DNA from: an uncultured Oscillospiraceae bacterium
GTDB taxonomy: Bacteria; Bacillota; Clostridia; Oscillospirales; Oscillospiraceae
Direction of reading: 5' to 3'
Length of the DNA stretch: 10,540 nucleotides
Assembly: GCA_900759385.1 (NCBI GenBank)
Contig: CAAEUZ010000070.1
Coordinates: forward strand, 1 to 10,540
How positions within the stretch are numbered: position 1 is the first letter of the stretch; every line of letters starts with the position of its first letter. The position numbers were made by a program, and so were the translations under genes. Positions 5,905 through 10,540 of this stretch are shown piece by piece. The notes beneath the pieces were generated by a model. It was not told where the DNA came from. It ran no database searches and saw only the letters and a program-made list of their open reading frames with translations.

Positions 5905-5936
5905 AAAAAGGAGACGCCTCGCGGCGTCTCCTTTTT
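5905..5936. terminator. Bidirectional intrinsic terminator between feo and the SNF transporter
   Basis: A 14-bp perfect stem made of A5-GGAGACGCC and GGCGTCTCC-T5 encloses a 4-base loop (5919-5922). Because A5 and T5 flank the G+C stem, it gives a proper hairpin plus T-run on either strand. It separates the convergent feo operon (stop at 5850) and the symporter gene (stop at 5954), and should end both transcripts. Confidence 0.93.
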
Positions 5937-5953
5937 CAGTTTTTGTGCTGCGC

Positions 5954-7351
5954 TCAGCCTATTCCGCCCAGGAGCGCTCCGGCCACCAGGGCAACTATGC
6001 ACAGCGGCACATACACCCACTTGCCCAAAGGGTGGAACCAGCCGCCCACCGGCTTGCGCGCGCCGAGGTTGACGGCGTCGAGAGCGGTCTTCTTTTTCAT
6101 CACCCAGAAGAACATGATGCCTGCCAGGCCCGCGCCCAGCGGGCAGATGTAGATGGACACCATGTCCATCCACTGCGAGGTCCAGGGCTGGATCATCAGC
6201 GCCACTATGATTCCTATGGCGTGGACGAGTATCACCGACGGCACACGGCCGAGGCGGGTCTTTTCCTGCAGGAAGGCCACAGGCGTCTCATACAGGTTGA
6301 TGATGGAGGTCATGCCGGCAAACAGCACGGCGATAAAGAAGAACACGCCCAGGATCCAGCCGAAGGCGCCCATGCCGTTGAACACCCCGGGCAGGGATAC
6401 GAACATCAGCCCCGGTCCGCGGCTGGACACATCGCTGCCGGTGGTGGCCATGGCCGGGATGATGACGAAAGTGGCGACCAGCGCCGCCAGCGTGTCGAAC
6501 ACCGCCACGTTGCGCGCGGAGGAGGATATCTCCACATCCCTGCTCAGATACGAACCGTAGATTACCGAGCCGCTGCCGGCTACGGAGAGGGAGAAGAAGG
6601 CCTGCCCGAAGGCGTAAATCCAGACCTCCCAGTTGAGCAGCCCCCTGGGATTCAGTGTGAATATGAACCTGTAGCCGTCACCGGCGCCGGGCAGGGTGGC
6701 AATATACACCGCCATGCAGAGGAACAGGCCGAAGAGCAGGGGGATCATTACCTTGCAGGCCTTCTCTATGCCGCCGGAGATGCCGAAACACATGATTGCG
6801 GCCGAGACCAGCACTGCCACAAACAGCCACCAGGCGTTGCCTATGCCGAAGAGGCCGTTGGCAAACATCATGCTCACCGCCTCGCCGAGCGTCTCCGCTT
6901 CCGGGGCGGCCTGGCTGAAGGCCGCGCCTATTACGCTCATGTCCTGGCCCATGGCAAAGAGCTCGCCGGTGATGCTCATCTTGGTATACTTGAATATCCA
7001 GCCCATGACCACGGAGTAGCCGATGGCCAGGCCCATCGAACCGATGACGGGCACCACGCCTATCGCCTCTCCCACGCGGCGGCTGCCGCGTTCGGCCGTG
7101 GCCTTGCCGAAGGAGCCGACCGGGCCCGCCCCGCCCCAGCGGCCCAGGGCGAACTCCTCCATGACGCCCGAGCAGCCGATGAGGACCACGAACAGGAAGT
7201 ACGGCAGCAGGAACGTCAGCCCGCCGTACTCGGAGACCAGATACGGGAAGCGCCAGATGTTGGCCATGCCCACGGCGGAACCGATACAGGCTATTATGAA
7301 GCCGAATTTACTGGAAAAGCCGTCGCTCTTCACTCTTACCTCTTTTCCCAT
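5954..7351 (-). CDS. Neurotransmitter:sodium symporter (SNF) family transporter
   Basis: This 465-residue polytopic membrane protein belongs to the NSS/SNF family of Na+-coupled transporters for amino acids and related compounds. The first helix carries the family signature GSAVGMANIWRFPYLVSEYGG (about residues 24-44), including the unwound, sodium- and substrate-binding part with Asn31 and the WRFPY motif. A basic N-terminus (GKEVRVKSDGFSSKFGF) precedes it, and about 11 hydrophobic segments follow. Later family landmarks are the Gln/Ser-rich FGQAFFSLSVAGSGSVIYGSYL segment and a Thr/Ser-rich helix AGMTSIINLYE. Length matches prokaryotic members. An AGGGTG-like site lies about 8 bases before the ATG. 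It follows the spermidine-synthase-like gene by 40 bp on the same strand and likely shares its transcript. The substrate cannot be read from sequence. Confidence 0.95.
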   Translation of the reverse strand: MGKEVRVKSDGFSSKFGFIIACIGSAVGMANIWRFPYLVSEYGGLTFLLPYFLFVVLIGCSGVMEEFALGRWGGAGPVGSFGKATAERGSRRVGEAIGVVPVIGSMGLAIGYSVVMGWIFKYTKMSITGELFAMGQDMSVIGAAFSQAAPEAETLGEAVSMMFANGLFGIGNAWWLFVAVLVSAAIMCFGISGGIEKACKVMIPLLFGLFLCMAVYIATLPGAGDGYRFIFTLNPRGLLNWEVWIYAFGQAFFSLSVAGSGSVIYGSYLSRDVEISSSARNVAVFDTLAALVATFVIIPAMATTGSDVSSRGPGLMFVSLPGVFNGMGAFGWILGVFFFIAVLFAGMTSIINLYETPVAFLQEKTRLGRVPSVILVHAIGIIVALMIQPWTSQWMDMVSIYICPLGAGLAGIMFFWVMKKKTALDAVNLGARKPVGGWFHPLGKWVYVPLCIVALVAGALLGGIG

Positions 7352-7391
7352 TTTAACACACCCTTTTTATATGTTCAAAGCCGCGCGGAGC

Positions 7392-8981
7392 TCACTCCAG
7401 CAGGCTCATTATCCCGTTCTCGGCGATCTGGCCGCGCAGGACTTCCAGCTCGTTTGCTATTATCTCGTCGAGCACGGCCATGCCCAGCAGTTCAACAGGC
7501 GCCTTGTCGTCGGTGAGGATGTAGTCCCCGCCCTCGACGGTCTCCAGTCCGTCGTCCACCAGCTGCATGATGGCCGCGTATTCGTCGGGGACCTCTGAGC
7601 GGCGTTCCTCAAAGCGCGCCAGAGCGTCCTCGTCCGCGGTTGCGAACAGCTCCAGGTTGGTCCCGCCACTCACACGCACGGTCCAGGCGCAGGGGAACAC
7701 GCTCTTGATGGTGTCCATCAGGTACTCGTTCATGGAGCCTTCGCTCTCGGAGCGCATGGACATGTTCACCACCATCACCCCGCCGGGCTTGAGGTGCTCA
7801 TACACCTCGGTGAAGAACTCCACGCTGCTCATCTGGAAGGGTATGGTGATATCCTGATAGGCGTCCACCATGATGACGTCCCACTGCTCGTCGCTGGCCG
7901 TCAGCCACGCCCGGCCGTCGCCGACGATGGCGTTGACCTCCTCGGGCAGGCCGAAGTACTCGCGGGAGATGTTGACTATCTTCTCATCTATCTCCACACC
8001 CGTGACGCTGCAGCCGGGGAAGTACTCGAGGCACTGCTCGGCAAAGGTGCCGGTGCCGAGGCCAAGTATGAGCACGTCCTCCACATTCTCGGCCATCAGC
8101 GGGGCCGCGAGGGCGTAGTCATAGTACATGCCGGTCATTCCGCCGGACTTCATCTTGCGCGACTGCACGCCGAAGGCCACGTTGGTGGAGAGGTTGATGC
8201 TGTTCTCGTCCTCCGTCACCTGCAGGTAGTTATATATGCTCTCGTCCTCGAGCACGATGTCGTCCCCGCCCCAGAAGGCAAATGAGTAGTTCATCGGCGT
8301 GAAGATGAGCGCGGTTATCACCACCGCGCAGACGGCGCTGCGCGCTATCCACTTGTGGCGGGAGATGAAGAACGCGAGGGAGATTATCGCCAGTATGGCG
8401 GCGAAAATCAGGAACGTCCGCGCCGTACCCACAGCGGGAATGGTCACAAAGGTGGGCAGGAAAGTGCCGATGATGCTGCCGATGGTGTTCAGCGCCTCCA
8501 GCTCGCCGAGGGTCTTGCCGTTGTCGTCCAGGCTGTCGGTGGTGTACTTCATCAGCGAGGGTGAGACCGTACCCAGCAGCATCAGCGGGAAGACAAACAG
8601 CACCAGGCAGGAGCACAGCGAGGCCCAGACCAGGAAGTTGGAGTGGACGAAGAGCGCCAGCAGGCCCGAGACACCCGCTATGACATAGCGGCCCACGAAG
8701 GGTATCAGCGCCGTCCATATGGCTACCAGCAGCAGCCGCCTGAAGAGCCGCTCCGGCTCCGGGTGCCTGTCCGCGCTGCGCCCGCCCCAGACGTTGCCGA
8801 TGGCCATGGCTATCATGATGGTGCCGATGATAACCGTCCACACGATCTGCGACGAGGAGAAATACGGCGCCAGCAGACGGCTCGCGCCCAGCTCTATGGC
8901 CATGACGGACATGCCAGAAAAGAAGCTGGTGGCATACAGAAACACTTTGCGCCCCAGGATGGGCGCGCCTTGCTTTTCCAT
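7392..8981 (-). CDS. Membrane protein fused to a spermidine-synthase-like domain
   Basis: This 529-residue protein joins an N-terminal membrane region (about residues 12-228, roughly seven hydrophobic segments; FFSGMSVMAIELGASRLLAPYF is typical) to a C-terminal spermidine-synthase-like Rossmann domain (about 240-450). The nucleotide-binding features are visible: VLILGLGTGTF (303-313), the acidic residue Glu330 in GVEIDEKIV, and GDGRAWL (354-360). At the usual catalytic position it reads VDAYQDITIPF (Asp373) instead of the DSTDP-type motif of true spermidine synthases, so aminopropyl transfer to putrescine should not be assumed. The frame stays open to 9158, but the start at 8981 is chosen: AAAGGAGG lies about 10 bases upstream, and the longer version would run through a terminator and the promoter. 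The SNF transporter gene follows after 40 bp. Confidence 0.9.
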   Translation of the reverse strand: MEKQGAPILGRKVFLYATSFFSGMSVMAIELGASRLLAPYFSSSQIVWTVIIGTIMIAMAIGNVWGGRSADRHPEPERLFRRLLLVAIWTALIPFVGRYVIAGVSGLLALFVHSNFLVWASLCSCLVLFVFPLMLLGTVSPSLMKYTTDSLDDNGKTLGELEALNTIGSIIGTFLPTFVTIPAVGTARTFLIFAAILAIISLAFFISRHKWIARSAVCAVVITALIFTPMNYSFAFWGGDDIVLEDESIYNYLQVTEDENSINLSTNVAFGVQSRKMKSGGMTGMYYDYALAAPLMAENVEDVLILGLGTGTFAEQCLEYFPGCSVTGVEIDEKIVNISREYFGLPEEVNAIVGDGRAWLTASDEQWDVIMVDAYQDITIPFQMSSVEFFTEVYEHLKPGGVMVVNMSMRSESEGSMNEYLMDTIKSVFPCAWTVRVSGGTNLELFATADEDALARFEERRSEVPDEYAAIMQLVDDGLETVEGGDYILTDDKAPVELLGMAVLDEIIANELEVLRGQIAENGIMSLLE

Positions 8982-9013
8982 GCGGGGAAAACCTCCTTTA
9001 ATATCCAAGACGT

Positions 9014-9022
9014 ATGATAGCA
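9014..9022 (-). promoter_or_regulatory. Extended -10 promoter of the spermidine-synthase-like gene
   Basis: On the minus strand TGCTATCAT combines a TGn extension with a -10 box matching TATAAT at 5 of 6 positions. Transcription would start near 9007, about 26 bases before the ATG and just upstream of the AAAGGAGG site. No good -35 is seen at 17 bases, which is common for extended -10 promoters. It probably drives both this gene and the SNF transporter. Confidence 0.5.
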
Positions 9023-9119
9023 CAGCGCGCCGGATTATGGAATAGTAGGTTTGTATAAAAATACGCGCCCGCTCCGGGCCGCCGGAACCGCATCCGTCAT
9101 GCCGCCGCCACGGACGCAG

Positions 9120-9150
9120 AAAAGCACCGCCGGCCTGCAGGCCGGCGGTG
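9120..9150 (-). terminator. Intrinsic terminator of the B3/B4-domain gene
   Basis: CACCGCCGGCC (9125-9135) and its complement (9140-9150) form an 11-bp stem around TGCA; the whole block is a perfect 26-bp palindrome. On the minus strand it is followed by C and then four T (9123-9120). It lies about 38 bases after the stop codon of the B3/B4 gene. It separates that gene from the spermidine-synthase-like unit. Confidence 0.85.
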
Positions 9151-9188
9151 TTCCGCACTGCGATTTTCCGGGCCGCGCCCGGCGGCTT

Positions 9189-9896
9189 TTACGGCTCGGC
9201 GTCAAAGACGGGGTTGTCCGCATCCACCATGCCGACGGCGGTCCTGGCCCCGAAGATACTCTCTATGAGCTCGCTGAGCTCCCTGCGGGCCTCCAGGACG
9301 CGGTCATAGTTGATGCTCCTGAAGCCGTCTATGGGGAAGAGCAGGTCGGTCGTGGACTCGGTTATCTTGCCTATCTCGCTCTGCCTCCAGGTCCAGCGGC
9401 GCGTGCGCACCTGGCCGTCGGAGACATAGACGACCTCGTTTTCGTCCGGGGTCTCCGTCTCACCGCCGCCGAAGGGGATGAATGTGTCCCCCGGAAGGGC
9501 GTGGCGCACCTCCAGCGCGCGCGTGACGGTACCCATGTCGTGCGCGCCTATGGGCAGGCGGGTGCGCAGGCTGACGGCGTTGCCTAGGTCAACGATGGGG
9601 CTTATCTCGGGGAAGCCCTTGCCCTTGGCTATGCGTGTCAGCAGCGCCTCTATGGAGCACATGAACTTGTTGGGGTTGATGCCCAGCGCACGGAACGCCT
9701 CGCGGTAGGGCACTATCTCCGGCGACTCCTTGACCTTCACGCCCGCGAGCGCGCCCTCGCACTCGGCGATGGCGCTGTGCAGCAGCTCGCTGACCTGGGG
9801 ATACGCCCTGGAGTTATCCACCCCGCGCACGGCCACCACGCCGAAGCAGGCGTCGGGCAGCAGTTCGAACACGTCCCTGGATACTTCAAATCTCAT
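9189..9896 (-). CDS. Stand-alone B3/B4 (tRNA-binding-like) domain protein
   Basis: This 235-residue cytosolic protein is a free-standing version of the B3/B4 domain found in the beta subunit of phenylalanyl-tRNA synthetase, where the domain edits mischarged tRNA. The family core is clear: VVAVRGVDNSRA near the N-terminus, then YREAFRALGINPNKF, SIEALLTRIAKGKGFPEI, PIVDLGNAVSLRTRLPIGAHD, and further on GDTFIPFGGGETETP and EVVYVSDGQVRTRRWTWRQS. A role in aminoacyl-tRNA quality control is inference from the PheT relation; free-standing members are uncharacterised as far as I know. The ATG at 9896 is chosen because GGAG lies 8 bases upstream; the GTG at 9905 would overlap that site. It has its own terminator, and a weak promoter may lie at 9924-9952. 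Confidence 0.88.
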   Translation of the reverse strand: MRFEVSRDVFELLPDACFGVVAVRGVDNSRAYPQVSELLHSAIAECEGALAGVKVKESPEIVPYREAFRALGINPNKFMCSIEALLTRIAKGKGFPEISPIVDLGNAVSLRTRLPIGAHDMGTVTRALEVRHALPGDTFIPFGGGETETPDENEVVYVSDGQVRTRRWTWRQSEIGKITESTTDLLFPIDGFRSINYDRVLEARRELSELIESIFGARTAVGMVDADNPVFDAEP

Positions 9897-9923
9897 TTGC
9901 AACACTCCTCATCTCTGGTTTGA

Positions 9924-9952
9924 GCTTTAAATCGCTGAATTTTTGATGTCGG
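9924..9952 (-). promoter_or_regulatory. Weak candidate promoter of the B3/B4-domain gene
   Basis: On the minus strand CCGACA (9952-9947) and TAAAGC (9929-9924) are 17 bases apart, with 4 and 3 matches to the consensus boxes. The stretch is AT-rich and lies directly upstream of the gene. Read-through from the ATPase gene is an equally good explanation for expression. Confidence 0.3.
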
Positions 9953-9956
9953 TTCT

Positions 9957-9983
9957 GGGGAGGGCGGTCTGCCCTCCCCTTTT
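9957..9983 (+). terminator. Hairpin with T-run after the ATPase gene, in plus-strand orientation
   Basis: GGGGAGGGC (9957-9965) and GCCCTCCCC (9971-9979) form a perfect 9-bp stem around GGTCT, followed on the plus strand by TTTT. It begins two bases past the stop codon of the minus-strand ATPase gene. For the minus strand it has an A-run before the stem and no T-run after it, so it fits a terminator of antisense transcription better than one for the flanking genes. It may also protect the ATPase mRNA end. Confidence 0.6.
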
Positions 9984-9985
9984 GC

Positions 9986-10540
9986 TTATGCGCAGGTAAA
10001 AAGTATTATCTGTCTCTGTTCGCCCAATTCTGTCAGCAGGCTCAGCACCCGCTCGCGCCGCACCGGGTCCAGATAGGCCAGGGCGTCGTCGAGTATGATG
10101 GGGCAGGGCTCGTCCCCGGGCAGGGCCAGCTCCGCAATGGCCAGGCGCACGGCGAGGTACATGAGATCCACCGCGCCCGCGCTCAGGTACAGGCTGCCGC
10201 GCGGCACCGTGTCGCCCGTGCGGCGCACCGATACCGAGAAGTCGCGCGAGACGGTGAGCTCGTCGTACCTCCCGCCGGTGAGCCGCGCGAATATCTCCGC
10301 GGCGCGCTTGCCCAGCGCGGGGGAGAAGCGGCTCTGCAGCTCCGCGCCCGCCCTCTCCAGCGTGGCCGCGGCCAGCTCTATGGCGTCGTACTGCTTCATT
10401 AGCCCGGCCAGGCGCTCCTGCCCGTCGCGTATGCCGCTCTCCACGGCGACGGGGTCGCCCATGGCGCTTATGGCGCCGGAGAGCTCCGCAAGGCGGGCCG
10501 AAAGGCTCTCGCGCCGGGCGTTCATACTGGCCAGCTCCCA
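9986..10540 (-). CDS. YhaN/SbcC-like coiled-coil ATPase, C-terminal part (runs off the window)
   Basis: The reading frame stays open to the window edge, so only the last 184 residues are seen. The N-terminal Walker A half lies outside. The visible part begins with a Glu/Arg/Leu-rich coiled coil of about 75 residues, then the family segment FARLTGGRYDELTVSRDFSV, the ABC-type signature helix LSAGAVDLMYLAVRLAIAEL, Walker B CPIILDDALAYLD with the D-loop DPVRRERV, and the final strand RQIILFTCA. This is the layout of SMC/Rad50-like ATPases of the YhaN group, thought to act on DNA with a nuclease partner. The protein stops right after FTC-Ala, where relatives as I recall them have FTCH or FTCQ plus about ten more residues, so the His-switch seems to be missing. 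The B3/B4 gene lies 89 bp downstream. Confidence 0.87.
   Translation of the reverse strand, partial: WELASMNARRESLSARLAELSGAISAMGDPVAVESGIRDGQERLAGLMKQYDAIELAAATLERAGAELQSRFSPALGKRAAEIFARLTGGRYDELTVSRDFSVSVRRTGDTVPRGSLYLSAGAVDLMYLAVRLAIAELALPGDEPCPIILDDALAYLDPVRRERVLSLLTELGEQRQIILFTCA

Noticed and set aside
3471..6173. A 900-codon open frame on the minus strand across feoB
   Set aside because: It is exactly antisense to feoB and its downstream genes, has a low-complexity Asp/Gly/Val/Ala/His-rich product with no family pattern, and crosses two strong terminator hairpins. High GC third positions in feoB keep the opposite frame free of stops.
5867..7516. A 549-codon plus-strand open frame opposite the SNF transporter
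   Set aside because: It starts inside the terminator hairpins and is a His/Gly/Asp/Arg-rich shadow of a clear membrane transporter gene.
8982..9158. A longer start for the spermidine-synthase-like protein at 9158
   Set aside because: The extra 59 residues would be read through the B3/B4 gene terminator and the promoter, show no membrane or domain pattern, and lack a ribosome binding site, whereas the start at 8981 has AAAGGAGG.

Overview
The window is about 62% GC by eye and looks like chromosomal DNA of a high-GC Clostridia member, probably Oscillospiraceae-like. Supporting signs are strong AGGAGG ribosome binding sites, a short LAAC-type lipoprotein signal, a ferrous-iron operon ending in a small Cys-rich membrane protein, a fused membrane/spermidine-synthase-like protein, and a YhaN-like ATPase C-terminus. 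The taxonomic call is inference from gene content and composition only. I see no rRNA, tRNA, CRISPR array, insertion sequence or phage gene.

Layout. Left (1-2700, minus strand): a LacI-family regulator gene followed by a sugar-type ABC solute-binding lipoprotein gene. The latter is closed by a strong intrinsic terminator, and no permease genes are visible. Two adjacent dyads lie between the two genes. The regulator has its own promoter and a perfect 18-bp operator-like palindrome in its leader. Centre-left (2800-5950, plus strand): a divergent ferrous iron uptake operon, feoA-feoA-feoB-Cys-rich membrane protein. It has a clear promoter, a dyad over the predicted transcription start, and a 7-mer (CTAACTT) that recurs in all the gaps upstream of the three feo reading frames. 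It ends in two consecutive hairpins, the second working in both directions.

Right (5950-9000, minus strand): a likely two-gene unit, a membrane protein fused to a spermidine-synthase-like methyltransferase-fold domain followed 40 bp later by a neurotransmitter:sodium symporter (SNF) family transporter. Far right (9120-10540, minus strand): a stand-alone B3/B4-domain protein closed by its own terminator, and upstream of it the C-terminal part of a YhaN/SbcC-like coiled-coil ATPase that runs off the window.

How it fits together. The feo genes are a conventional Fe(II) importer, and the repeated motif is a candidate binding site for an iron- or manganese-responsive repressor of the DtxR/MntR kind. 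The LacI protein probably represses itself and a carbohydrate uptake system of which only the binding protein is seen. The remaining genes look like ordinary housekeeping or accessory functions with poorly defined substrates. I do not see convincing evidence of a wholly new system. The most interesting signals are the feo motif cluster, a start-stop codon pair overlapping the second feoA start, the ATPase ending exactly where its His-switch should be, and the dyad pair between lacI and the binding-protein gene.
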